In this document: positions 1 through 12,100 of the stretch, one piece after another
Layout: every line of letters starts with the position of its first letter
How positions within the stretch are numbered: the first letter of the stretch is position 1
Origin: Gaeumannomyces sp. JS-464
Lineage: Eukaryota > Ascomycota > Sordariomycetes > Magnaporthales > Magnaporthaceae
Length of the DNA: 64,000 nucleotides
Assembly: GCA_002197995.1 (NCBI GenBank)
Contig: NGZR01000001.1
Location: 10,106,001-10,170,000, forward strand
Direction of reading: 5' to 3'
Notes under the pieces: generated by a model
Database searches by the model: none
The model's input: only the letters and a program-made list of their open reading frames with translations
What the model was told of the DNA's origin: nothing
Program-made: the position numbers and the translations under genes

Positions 1-1
1 G

Positions 2-418
2 GCGAAGGAGGCGCTCAAGGGCGAGGTGCAGATCGAGCAGGCGCGCAGGAGGCGCGAGGCGCTCGAGGACGCGGCGCTCATGCCGCTGGCGCGCGGCAAG
101 GACGACGAGCAGATGAACAGCGAGCTGAAGGCGCAGCGGCGCTGGAACGACCCCATGATGCAGTTCATGGCCGACAAGAACGGAGGCGGTGGCGGCGGGG
201 CTGCCGCTGCGTCGGGCGGGAAGTCGGGGTCCAGCAAGGCCAAGGGCAGGCCCGTCTACCAGGGGCCTGCGGCGCCAAACAGGTACGGCATACGGCCCGG
301 GTACCGCTGGGATGGCGTAGACCGCGGCAACGGGTTCGAGGCGGAGCGCTTCAAGGCACTCAACCGTCGTGAACGCAACAAGGGTCTAGAGTACTCGTGG
401 CAGATGGATGAGGATTAA
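2..418 (+). CDS. BUD13: Pre-mRNA-splicing factor CWC26/BUD13, C-terminal part (5' end outside window)
   Basis: BUD13 is a subunit of the RES (retention and splicing) complex, which binds the activated spliceosome and promotes splicing and nuclear retention of unspliced pre-mRNA. The reading frame is open from base 2 and ends at TAA 416-418, so the N-terminal part lies upstream of the window. The diagnostic family C-terminus is complete: an asparagine-arginine-tyrosine-glycine-isoleucine start, the [16 protein letters not shown] block (about 290-345) and a short basic then acidic tail. A charged helical segment and a glycine/alanine/serine linker precede it, as in other fungal members. It converges with the TFIIF gene, with about 257 bp between the two stop codons. 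The identification is firm; only the start is missing. Confidence 0.93.
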   Translation, partial: AKEALKGEVQIEQARRRREALEDAALMPLARGKDDEQMNSELKAQRRWNDPMMQFMADKNGGGGGGAAAASGGKSGSSKAKGRPVYQGPAAPNRYGIRPGYRWDGVDRGNGFEAERFKALNRRERNKGLEYSWQMDED

Positions 419-675
419 AATTTGGCACGGGAAATTGTATTCGTGCGAGCGTCTGCGAGGGCGCAATCACAACCTATATACCCCTGTTTTGAGAAAAGAA
501 CAAGCATCTATTCGTACACGCTCACGCACTCGACAATTTGGGCGCACTTCTGCTTGGTGCACATTGGAGCATGCCATGTATGCGAACGATGCATCATCCA
601 TATCAATACCGTTGACTGTCTTTCGGTCCCAGCAGCCACTCCATCCCTCATCAAATAGCCTCTTGTGGAGGCGGT
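419..675. other. Convergent 3' intergenic region between BUD13 and TFIIF alpha
   Basis: Short AT-richer spacer between two convergent genes, expected to hold both 3' UTRs and poly(A) sites. No gene or structured RNA is visible. Confidence 0.6.
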
Positions 676-3045
676 TTAGGAGGCCTCCTTCTTGGGCTTC
701 GGAAGCAACAGCTTGTCGGCCTTTCTGAAGATCGAGTTCCTGGTCACCAACGAGATGAACTTGTTCTTCTGAAGCTTGTTTTCACCATCGCCGACACGGT
801 CGCTAAAGTACCGCTTCAGAAGGTCGCCAATGCTGATGCCGTTGGGGTTGGCCTCGAGCGCAGCCAGCAGCTCCTCCCGAGTGATGATTTGCCCAGAACC
901 ATCGGGCACAGGGGTCCCCTTCTTTGGAGAGGCGCCGGCGGATGCTTTTTGAGCGGGCGGGAAATTGTCAGCAAACTTTGCGCTAACGACAGCGGTGGCA
1001 GCAACACTTGGACTATGCAAGGGACAAACTTACAAGGGCCAACAGGTCCTTGCGACGGGACTGGGCTTCCGGCCCTCGAGCCCCGGGAGTGCCCGTCGCG
1101 CCGAGCTTGGAACGCTTCTTCTTGAGTCCACCGTCAGACATCTCTCCGCCGGTCGCCTCACCGTCGCTGGTGGCGCCGCCTGTCGGCTTGACCTTAGTGC
1201 GCTGAGGAAGCGGCGTGCCTGAGCGGCTGGGTTGCACCGACGAGGTCGCCGTCTTCTTGGCCTTCTTCCGCGACGACTCGTTTCCGCTCGACTCGGAGAG
1301 GTTGGGAGACCCGGGCCGCTTGAGCGACTTGGGGCCCTTTGCCGTGTCCGCCTTGGATTTGCCCGACGCAGTGCCGCTTCCCTTAGCCGCGGCCTTCTTG
1401 TCCTTGGCGTCCTTGGACTCATTCTCCTTCTCACCATCCTTCCCGTTGGCCTCGTCCTTCTTTTCCTCATCGACTTTCTCCTCCTCCTCGTCCTGTCAGA
1501 GACGTTAGCTTCGGAATCCAAGTGGCATATGTGCTTGTAGGTAGGTCTGTAGGAGCAAGATCGTCAAAGGTCGCGACGTACACTCGAAGAGGCGTATGGG
1601 TTGCTATCCGAGTCGCTCTGGTACTCCAGGTGCTTCTCGTGACGCGTGAGAGCCTTGCGGACTTTCTTGCCGTGCATTTTTCGTACGGCATCTTCCAACA
1701 TCTTGGCGGTCTCCTCCTCGTCGACCCCCTTCTCGTCGGCCTCGCCGAACAGGTTGGCCCCCAGATGATCTCGGCGCTGGCGCTCTCGTGCATCCTTCGC
1801 ATCCTCGTCATTATCACGCTCCATTGTGGGGGCCTCATCGTCGTCCTGGAACTCGTCACCCGACATGTCCACATCGTCGTGGTCAATCTTCTCCGACCGC
1901 GGGGCGGCTCTGTAGGTGCTGCTCTCCTGCTTGACCATCGAGCCGCCGCTCATCCAACGCCGGGTGGCGGCCAACTCCGCCTTTGCCTCCTTGGATTCGC
2001 CCTTGTCGGCCCAGATGGGCATCTTCAGTTTCTGCTTCATCTGGGCCTCAGCCTCCTCAATGGTGAACCCTTTGAAGGCGGGCTTGGCGATGAAGCGATA
2101 GTACTTCTCCAGTGGTATCATCTTGAATCCTTGCCCACTGATGACAAGGCCCACGTTCGCGCGGGACAGCGGAGCCACGTACTGGCCGACCCAGACGTTC
2201 TTGCCGTCGGCGTCCTCGATGTGCCAAGGGAGGGACTCGACGTATCTGAGCTCGCCGGCTGTGGGGTCAGCAGATTTTTTGGTGTGAAAGTGAGCGTTGA
2301 ACGGCTTCTCCTTCTTCTGAGTCTTCTTTTGTGCCGGCTCGGCGTTGTTGTTGGTCTTCACGCCCGGTGCGATCTTGGCCAGGTCCTCTTGGCGCTGCGC
2401 TTCCTTCTCGGCCTTGAGTTTCTCGAGGCGCTCGGCCTCCTTCTCATCGACCGTCGGCTTCGCCGGCTCTTCCTCGACTACAGGCTCCTCCTTGACCTCG
2501 CGGCCTGGAGCCGGTTGGCGCGCGTCGCGGCGGTGGAGGGTGACGGGACGGGTGAAGTCGTTGGGGTCCGTGGGGTCCACGCTATGGTCGATGTTTCCGC
2601 CCTTGGCCTTCGAGAAGCGCATGACGTGGAAGCGAGCGCCATCCTTCAGGGCGCGCTTGCTGATAACAAGTGGGTAGTCCATGTACTCGCCCTGCGGCGG
2701 TGGGTTTGTCCAGCCGCCGTTCTTTTTGCGTTGGGCTTCGAACTCCTTGAGGCGCTTCTCGTTCTGCTCCTTCAGGGCGATGAGGGGATCCTTGGGCGTG
2801 GCCTTGACGTAGGCTGTGCTGGACGGCCGCTGGGTCGAGGCGGGGCGGTTCATGGTCTTGGAGGGATCGTGTTTTCGCCGGCCCACGAGAGGATTCGACG
2901 CGGCCGCCGTGCGCCTGCGCAGGCTGGCGGGAATGCGCATTGCTGCAGCATTTGGGGCGGCGTTGGGAGCGGCCGGGTTCAGGGCATTGGGGTTCGGCGG
3001 GTTCGAATTCGGCCCGTTGGGCGGGTTTGGCCCAGGCGCGCTCAT
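676..3045 (-). CDS. TFG1: Transcription initiation factor IIF alpha subunit (RAP74/Tfg1)
   Basis: This is the large subunit of TFIIF, which binds RNA polymerase II, helps deliver it to the promoter and supports early elongation. Proposed exons on the minus strand are 3045-1582, 1492-1034 and 975-676, giving about 740 aa. Intron 1 (1493-1581) has a GTACGT donor, a CTAAC branch and a CAG acceptor. Intron 2 (976-1033, GTAAGT donor) has a less certain acceptor, chosen because it keeps phase. The RAP74 dimerisation region is split, as in fungi: one half around residues 120-170 (arginine-phenylalanine-histidine-valine-methionine core) and one at about 249-340 with the WVGQYVAPLSR block. A long lysine/glutamate-rich acidic-basic linker follows. 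The last 75 residues are the winged-helix domain that contacts the FCP1 phosphatase in other species. An Asn/Pro-rich N-terminus precedes the first conserved block. Confidence 0.93.
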
Positions 3046-4334
3046 GGTGGCGGATGATGGGCGAGGTGGCCCAGAGGCTCGCGATGCGGGTGCGGTGGAC
3101 GCTGTCGGTTTAGATTGGGTTCGCCATGCAGTGAATCAATGCCTGGACAACGCGTGCCGATGAAGATGTCTAACGCGATACACGACGATATCTATGTCGG
3201 TATTGGAAAGCACAAGATGTAGCGAGCGGGAGGCTGCCTGCAGGAAGAGTAGTCTATCGCTGGATGGCTCCGGACGCAATGCCGGGCGGATGGCGACAAA
3301 GGAAGCCTCAAAGAGCTTTGGTCATCAGCAGAGCCTGGGTTGGTTGGCAGGCAGGCAGGCACCACGGCACGGCGACGTTGGCTGAAGTCTGGGGCAATGA
3401 CAGCGCCGCGGCACAAAATGATGGACCGGACCCGCTTTGCCTGTTTGCGGAAGCCGCGCAGTCAGTGTGCATACAGTGTACCCACCCAATTGTGTGGATT
3501 TTTCGCGCCGCGGCTCGTTGGCAGGCGACCCCACTTCAATTCAAAGCTCGCGCAACCAATGACGGGCGACCTGGGGTTCTGGACCAGATCCAGATCAGGA
3601 GACCAGGGTCGAGCGAACCGAATTCTATCGCCTCCACATCGCTTCCTCTTCCTATGCGCACGCCTCATCTTGTTCCAATTGCGCCAGCTTCAATATTTCC
3701 GACGAACAATATTTTACCTAGAGGGCCAGGCTCCAGCAATTCGAGGACTGCCACTGGCCACTTCTGCTGTGCAAGGCCAGCTTGCGCTCGGCGCATTTCT
3801 TGGGAGAAATACACGAGTTCGAGACCAGAGAAGGAATCCCTCAGCGCGAAGCTCCAACTCAGGACAAAGGACGCGAGCAGGACACCCGCTGTGCCAACAC
3901 GCGCCCCTGATATTTCGTCAGGCCAACCCCCTCACTTTATGCTACCCGAGACCGCCACAAGGCACACAGTTGGGGAACACCACCAGTGCGGGTAGCCTCG
4001 GGTGCCTCCTTATCCCTTCGACCTCATAGGCCCTTCTGTGCCCGACCGGCTCTCACCCCGCCCCTCTTAGCTGCCCAGATATCTCGCGGGAAGTTTCCTA
4101 GCCCGTCACCTCCTTGAGCCACAACCGTTTCCGACACTGCTTGCTCAACCAAAAGTTTGCACCATTGGGTTCACAATCGGTCGCTCTAAATGCCTCCCAC
4201 TGGCCGTTTCCCCTTCGTCGTTTTCCATTTCACTTAGACTTGCTGGTCGACACAGTCTGGTCCCGACTTTCGGCCTGGTGCTCGGCGTCTCGCTTGTTTG
4301 CTAAGTCGCTTGTCGGCAGCCATCCAGAGTGACG
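3046..4334. promoter_or_regulatory. Divergent intergenic region between TFIIF alpha and the nucleotidyltransferase gene
   Basis: About 1.3 kb between two divergent start codons. The plus strand from about 3900 to 4330 is rich in C and T, typical of a filamentous-fungal 5' leader of the downstream gene. No extra gene is convincing; short frames here lack conserved composition. Confidence 0.5.
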
Positions 4335-7300
4335 ATGCAGCCCCTACAGGAGCAAACAGCCGGGCTAGAGAACAAACTGAGGGGCATGATCCTCTCCAAC
4401 TCGGGGAGTGGCGACGGCCTAGGACCGTCCCGAATTGTGCCGTCGACTGATCCACGGTCTGGGATTGGACCGCTGCAAGGCGCCCACTCTTTCGACGGAC
4501 TCTCCGTCCCACCTGGTCTTGACGGGCAGCCCTCTTCACTGACTCGAGGGGAGGGAATCGGGGCGCAGAAGTCGCCAAGGCCTGCCAGGAGACGCCCTAA
4601 TCAGGCACAGCGCAGGCAGATGTCGGCGCAGCTATCCATCCCCATCGACCCGCGCCCTCAGATACCCCATCCAGGTCAGCAGCACATGGGCACGTCGTAC
4701 CACTACCATAGCCACCAGAGCCCCGGCTTCTTACGCAACGGCCATCAGCATCAGCTATCCAACGGCCGCTCATTCGAGCAGCGCCAAACTTCGCACCCAC
4801 ATGGCTCGCCTTATGGACCCGGCGCGCCGTATGGAGCCGCGTCGCCTCCGAACTACACGCAGATGCGCAGCCAGTATTCTCCACCCTACGACGGGTTCGC
4901 AGCCACTGGAGAATACAACCCAATGGAGGGTCCAAGCGGGTGGCCACCATGGCGAGCAGCATCCGAGGAGCTACCAGATGCCCAGCTTTGGTGGCGATAT
5001 GCCAAGCCAAGAGCATGGCTATCAAGCCCGGAATAGGCCTGGGAACTCAGGCTTTGGACGCCAGTACCAGATCAAGCCAGAAGATGTAGCCAGCCAGGCC
5101 GAGCTGCTGAACGGTCTGTGTGACACCATTATCAAGGGCGCGGAAATCTCGTACGACGAGATTGCCAGGAATGAGGGCTTCCGTGCCATGATTGAGCGTA
5201 TCTGCCGGGTCGCTATTTCCGAATTCGAGGTAGAGAATAACGGATATATGCTATTCCCGCCCCTAAGCGTTCAGCTCAGGTGCTTCGGGAGCCTTTCTTC
5301 TGGGTTCGCAACCAAGGCCTCCGATATGGACCTTGGACTCCTTTCGCCTTTCTCCCGCCCGCAGCCCGACGATGCAAGCTCTCCGATCCCGCGATTGATT
5401 GAGAAGGCGTTTCTTGAAGTTGGACTTGGTGCCCGGCTGCTTACTCGGACACGAGTGCCCATCATCAAACTATGCGAGAAGCCGCCCGAGAAGCTCAGGA
5501 TGGCGCTTTTGGAAGAGAGAGCTCGCTGGGAGAGAGGCGAAGACGAGGAACAAGATGCCTTGGAGGACGATGAGGCTAATGAAGAAGGCCACGACGACGA
5601 CGGCGTTGCCCACAGCCCGACGGAACCTAACCCCCATGGGGGTCAGTCGAGCGGTGATCAAAAGCCAAGGCCATCGAGTTCGGTACAGAGGCATACGAGC
5701 GGGCGCTGGCACAACTGAAGCAGACGGGCAACTCAAGCCTCACGGCATACTATGGACTTGCCAAGAGGCTGCTGAGGCGGCTGGGCGGAGGCGACATTAC
5801 CAATTCTAACATGAGGAATCTGGTAAAGCAAGACCTCCAGATCGTCACTGATGTGGCTCATGCCTTTGTGCGGGGACTGGCGGACGCAGAGCTGGCGCGC
5901 AGACTGCAAGAAACAGCCTCGGTCTCTCTCCGAGACGACCCAAGCTACCCAACCACACGCACTCTGGCTGGAATGCACACACAGGTAGAGGGTGAGGCGC
6001 TCGCCATGGCGTGGGAGAAGCGTCAAATCCAAGAAAAGGACGCACTGCTTGAGAAGGAGGCCGAATCTAAGCTCAAGTTTTGGGCGGAACTCCAGAACAG
6101 GACTACCTTCGGGTTGGATCCGCTGGGCTTTGCCAAAGAGCTCAAGCAGGCAGTGGACGTGCTGCTGAAAAAGATCCCCTCGATCCAGATGCATGTCTTG
6201 AAGCAGGGCCAGTACGAGTCGCCATCCGAGTACCATAGCAGGGCCTCGGTGCTGTTGATTCAGCTAGGGGCACACGACACACCCTCTCCTGCCAACAAGG
6301 CTTTGCCGGTAGCAATCAGCCAATATGTCTCGGGAATCTGGGACAAGGACATCCGGGAACAGGTAGCCGCTTTCGTCGAGAAGGAGGGTGTTGACACCTT
6401 GAGGGCCGCCGCCCGCCGCCACAGGAGCCTTCAGCTTGCTCTCGAGTTCCAGCGGGCGCTTAAAAAGGGGCTCTACGAAGACGACCGCGACGTAGTGGCT
6501 GAGTACATGGCCATTCTGCGGAGGCCAATGCGGCGGTCAGACCCCCCGCACCGCCACTATGACTTCGTGGTACCCATCACGCAGGAGGATATCCCGGTTA
6601 TGCGCAAGATCAAGTCGCTCCCGCATCCCTCAATGACTGCACCAAACCAGCCCCGCGACCCATACCGCGACCGCCTCGAGTTCCCTTCGACTGGGGCAGG
6701 GGTGCAGTGCGACATCAACTTCTCTGCCCACCTGGCTCTTCAGAACACGCTTCTGCTTCGGTGCTACTCTCACACTGACCGTCGCGTCCGTCCCTTGGTG
6801 CTCTTTGTCAAGCATTGGGCCAAGGTGCGCGGGATCAACACCGCCTACAGGGGTACGCTGAGTAGCTACGGCTATGTGCTCATGATGCTGCACTACTTGG
6901 TGAACATTGCGCAACCATTCGTCTGTCCGAATCTGCAGCAGCTGGCTAAGCCAGTAAACCCTTACCTGACGCGCGCCGAGAGGGAGGCTACCGAGAACTG
7001 CAAGGGACGTGACGGTGAGATTTTGGCGCGACGAAGAGGAGATCAAGCGTCTGGCCGCGGAAAAGCGGCTGAGCCAGAACCAGGAGTCGATCGGGCACCT
7101 GCTCCGGGGGTTCTTTGAGTATTATGCCCAGAGCGGCACGATGAGCACGGGCGTGTACCGCGGTTTCGACTGGGGGCGCGAGGTTATCAGCCTCCGCACA
7201 CCAGGTGGGCTGCGGACGAAGCAGGAGAAAGGCTGGACGGGGGCCAAGACGACCATCGAGCGTCAACCAAAGACACCCTCGGCCATTCCAGCCGTCTTGG

Positions 7301-7692
7301 CCACTAGCGAGCCGTCTCCTCCTCTCACCAACACTCCGCAGCCGCAGCCGCAGTCGGCTGACGCGCTCGCCTCACCCCCACCCACCGCCATCGCGCCGCG
7401 GCCAGTCTCGGAGGTAAAGGAGGTGCGGCACCGTTACCTCTTCGCCATTGAGGATCCCTTCGAGCTGGATCACAATGTGGCGCGCACCGTGACACACAAT
7501 GGCATTGTAAACATTCGCGACGAGTTCCGACGCGCCTGGAGGATCATAAAGAGCGCCGGCAAGGCCTCGCCCACGGGCCCGTCACCAACAGAGGAGCTCC
7601 TCCAGAACGCCGTCGCTGCAGACCGCGACAGAGAGAGGGATGCGTTGGCTGACCTTCTCGAAGAGATTCACGGCCGAGAGCTTGCATTTTGA
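4335..7692 (+). CDS. Cid1/TRF-like terminal nucleotidyltransferase with PAP-associated domain (frame broken three times)
   Basis: The gene encodes a noncanonical poly(A)/poly(U) polymerase-type enzyme that would add nucleotides to RNA 3' ends. A disordered Gln/Ser/Pro-rich N-terminus of about 240 residues precedes the catalytic domain. The nucleotidyltransferase signature GS...DMD lies at nt 5285-5331 and the ARVPIIKL-type strand (here TRVPIIKLC) at 5452-5475. The third catalytic aspartate is in QCDINFS at about 6705-6725, roughly 410 residues later; in Cid1-type enzymes these elements are close together. The PAP-associated domain follows, with SYGYVLMMLHYL (about 6866-6900) and an ESIGHLLRGFFEYYA block near 7085. 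Three single-base shifts, at about 4938 (GGG), 5662 (AAAA) and 7012 (GG), join the frames without room for introns. About 1,119 aa if corrected. The substrate (poly(A) or poly(U)) cannot be decided. Confidence 0.85.
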
Positions 7693-9104
7693 TCAGTCAG
7701 CCCAGGTTACAAACGCCTGATCACGCTTTGAGCAGGATCTCGGGACGTGTTCTATTCCAACGCGTACGCCATTTGTTTCTGGTCATGGCTAGTTCCAAGG
7801 ACTTGTCTCGATGCAACTGTATCGACGGTATTGCGTCGCATCATCTTTTATGTCTTGTTTGTTACCACAAAGCTGCTCGTCGAAGCAACACTCACGACAT
7901 CATGATTAAAGACACAGAAGACGCATCTGGCCAGGTGCTCCATCATCCTCTTACGACTGTAGAATAACAACCGTATTCCTTTTATGGCCCGCATGTTCTT
8001 CAAGCCTCGACGCATTGTCTCGCCGCTCCACCTCAATCATTGAGCCTACTTAACTCTAGTATATTTCTGCTGTATTCCGTGTGTGCAACCGGAACCTTGG
8101 CAGGACAACGAAGGAATGAGGAAAGACAAAAAAAAGAAGAGCAGTAGAAGGAGGAGAACGGATGTTCCCTTTCGGGTATTGATTTTGCATGCTCTCGTCC
8201 TTACGCATGTTGATTTGTGGCGTTCGGCAGGGTTTCCGCTGCTCCAACAAGCTGTGTGATATGAGGATAACCTTGGTGGATAGCAACCAAACACCTTCGG
8301 AGCGCCCTCGCTCGGGTTGAGAGACGGTACTTGAGCAGACTTGCCCTCCCGGATGCGGCTTCAGGGCTGCGGGGGTTTCTGGCGTGGTGCCGTCTTGCCT
8401 GTCTTACCAAGGCCGCCGATACAATCTACAGTATCCGGTAACTGACCGCTCCGGCAGCTCTCACCGCCGCCCATATCCCATCGCCTTCTGACAACACTAG
8501 CAGGCGGGTAGCTCCTCTCCCTTGATACATATCTAGAAAGACACAGGAAAGAGTTTCGAATTGGAGAGGCTTACCCGAGTTCCCTATGCTCCCGCCTACC
8601 TGCAGGGAACACTGTCTTTGGCGTGGAGATATCTGAGCATCTGAGCCAAAGCTGACGGAGAGGTGAGGTCGGCTTCACGCTCAACACACCACCCAGCCCG
8701 TGCTTCCTATTGAATGCTTCCTCAATACCTGCTGTTCCTATTGAAGAAAGACCACAATAGCAACGCACAATAGCATTCTGCACCGCCCAACCTCGCTGAT
8801 TTCCACCTCGTTGGTCACCTTGCCGGCCTCTGTTCCTGACTTCTGCTTGACTCTGCCTCTTCTCATGCCCTTCTTTTTTTTATTATCAATTTTTGTTTCT
8901 CAGGATCTACCGACTTTTGGCAGAGCATCCCGCCGTACTCGGGAATTTCCAAAGCTTGCGCTTTTTCCAGAATATCGTCTTTCCTGGGTCGTAACCGCGC
9001 AGCTCACCAAGATCTCTTTCTCAGCTGGTCTGGGTTCCTTTCTTTGCCATTCCCTTCTGCCGCCATTCTATCTACGACTATTCGCCCGTCTTTGACTGTT
9101 CAAA
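7693..9104. other. Intergenic region, 3' UTR then pyrimidine-rich leader
   Basis: No gene is supported. The first part is the 3' side of the nucleotidyltransferase gene. From about 8460 the plus strand becomes C/T-rich with T-runs around 8873-8900, consistent with promoter and leader of the gene starting at 9105. Confidence 0.5.
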
Positions 9105-12100
9105 ATGCTCGAGCCACAAAAGGTCGCCGAAATTGAGTCCTCAGCTGCTGCCGGCCAGCAGCCGAGCTCCGCGTCGGAGACCGTTCCTGGCCACCAAGAC
9201 GTTGCCGCTGCTCCTCGCCGGTCCGACAACAGGATATCCAACGCACTCAGCAGGACCTGGCTCATCCTGGAGCTTCCTCCCGTCCCCAGCAAGGAGCCCC
9301 AGGCCGAGCAACCGGTGGCGCACGCACCGGGCCAGCTGTGGAAGCAGTCCGACCTGGTCAACCAGATGAAGTACACCCACCACCACCATCTTCGCCAGGA
9401 ACTCGGCGAGGACGAGGTACCGCAGCAGCTGGAGGCTTCGGTCGAGGTGTTTTGGAGCAAGCGCGGCTTCTGGTCCTACTACGAGCCCACCGACGCCGAC
9501 AACAGGGCTTTGGACTCGGCCGTTCAGAAGTCCGCGGTCTCGGACCAGGACGACGCCCTTGCTTCTTACCCCAGCGGCAATCTGGGAGACCACCAGGTCT
9601 ACGTCGATCAGTTTGGCATCCACTACTACTATCACCGCAAGCTTGCGACCGCGCGCGATCCGGACCTTACTGATTCTCACACTGCGGCCGTGGAGGCTGC
9701 TTCTCAAGAGGATGTCACCCGAGACCAGAGTACTCATGCTGCTAGCGCCCCGGCCAGCGCTGATGGAGATGTTTCCCAAGAGAGCATTGCTCTAGAGCAG
9801 GGTGCTGCTGGACTTGATCTCCCTACCACGGCCGCGGAGACTACCACTCAAGAGGATGACGTCCAGGATCAGTCTCTGTCTGTGGCGGATCCTTTGGCAG
9901 GAGCGGATGAGCCCCAGCAGCGGAACGAGAACCAAGATCAGAGTTCCCGCGGCAGGCTCCAACATTGCCGACACTGAGGCGGTCGTCGAGGAGAATGCCA
10001 TCACAGCTCATCCTCCTGTAGCTGCTCCTGTGCACACTGATGCCGTCGAGGCCGTTGTCCAAAAGGATGGCATCGAACACCAGAGTGCTCCTGCAGGCGG
10101 GACAGATAACGACGAGGTCGTTGGCGTCGCTGCCGACATGGGCTTTCCTCCCCAGAAGCCAGCTCCCAACGTGGACACCGAGAACACCGAGAACACACTC
10201 ATTCCTTCACCAGAGCTCAAAAAGACCACAGAGATCGCCGTCGCAGAGACCAAGGAGGATGTCAGCCAAGATGTCTCAGCGGGCAAGCAGGAGAGTCTAG
10301 CTCCTGGACCTACAAACACGGCACAGCAGACCACGCTTCCTGTCAAGAACGTTATGAGCATCGATAACATCACGCTGCCGGCTCCCGAGGAGCCTCGAGG
10401 CACCGGTTCAGAGCAGATTCTTGCGACGGTGGCACCTCTATTCACTACGGCGGCCCCACAGACCATCCAAGACCAGGAGCTGGACCGCCAGATAAATGAG
10501 GCCGTCAACGGTAGGGATGCTGACACGGAGATGGTCGGCGCCGCCCAGTTTGAGCACGGTCTTGAGTTCCTTTTCCAGGGCACTCTCGGGGATGTTCAGG
10601 ACACTCCCATGGCCGACACCGAGCCCGGCGCCTCTCGGTCTCGGAGCGCCCTGGCGCTGTCTGAGCTGCTGAATGACCCTTTCGAGTCAATAGCCACCGA
10701 CGAGCTTGTCAGAGACACAGTCGACACCAACATGCTGGACACGACAGCCCCCGTGGACGACGATATCTTCAGCGCGGCAATTACAGCCCAGCCCGCAGGC
10801 TATGACGAGATGGCCCTTGACCTGAGCAACACGAGCTTCTTCGACAACAACACTGCCGCCGCCGCTCCTGATGCTGCCGACGCCGAGGACCGCATCGTGT
10901 TGATCGACTCATCCGACGAAGTCGACGCTGTCATGACCGCCCAGGCCAGCCAGCCTCCCACCCACCAGCCCGGGGCCAAGGACAAGGGCAAGCGCAAGGC
11001 CCGCGCCGAGAGCCCCGAGGACTTCGTCGAGATCGGCAAGCCGCCGCCGAAGAAGGCGCGGCGCAGCGAGAGCCCTGGGGAGCTCGTCGAGATCAGCCAG
11101 GAGTCGTGGAACAGGTCCAAGAAGCGGGCCGCCGCCGCCGACTCGCATCTCCTCCAGACGCCCTCGCCCTTCAAGAAGGCCAGGATGACGACGGCGACAA
11201 CGGGGAGCCACGCCACGCCGCCGCCGTCCTCTCCTGTCGTCCGCGGCGACGGGGACGGCGACGCGGATGAGGATGACCTGCCCAGCATCGAGGCCATCTG
11301 GAAGAACGTGGGCTCCTCCCCCAGCATGCCCGGCGCGCCCAGCGCCAAGAGCCAGAAGCAGGAGCAGCAGCAGCCGCAGCAGCGCCATGCCTCCTCTCGC
11401 CAGCCTTCATTCACTGCCGGCGCCAGTGCCAGCCACGCCTCCGCCAGAACAAAGTCGCACAGCGACGAGGGAATGAGAGAGCTCGCCATCAAGACTGCCC
11501 GGAGGGCCTTCCAGCTGGACCTCGAGGCCATCAGGCTGGACGAGCCCCTCTTCGACGGCCCGGTCGTCCATGTCCACGGCATCCCGGCCGACCCGGCGGT
11601 CCTCGAGACGGCGGCAAGACAGAGGCAGCGGAAGTCGCAGGGCCCAGCGGCCTCGACGGCCCTGCGCCCAGCAAGGCAGCAGCACACACGGCCCAGCGCC
11701 GGAGCCACTGCCGAGAATCCCATCTCGCTGGAGCGCTCCCCGTCTCCGCTGCCCGCGCGCATCACGATCGATCTGAGCCCCCTCCCAGGCCGAACTCGGC
11801 CCCCGCGTTCCCGATGACAGCCACGGGTGGCGGCTCCAAGAAGCCGGCCGCCGCTACAGCTGCCTCTGGCGCGTCCGGCTCGCAGTCTCGGAACCAAGCT
11901 GCTGCCTCCAGCCAGAAGAACACTCCCACAACAGAGCCCGAGCCCGCCCAGCAATCCCGCCGCACCACCCGGGCCCAGGATCGCGCCACCAGGAAGCCCC
12001 GGCCGCCCCCTCTCGACGGCCCGGCCTTCTATGGGCTGGCGGACAGCCTCTACTCCCAGATGCTGATGCGGTACCAGGACACAAAAACGTTCACCGGCGT

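Noticed and set aside
1522..3057. 511-codon open frame on the plus strand
   Set aside because: It is antisense to TFIIF alpha exon 1, whose conserved motifs are on the minus strand; the plus product is Leu/Val/Arg-rich shadow sequence.
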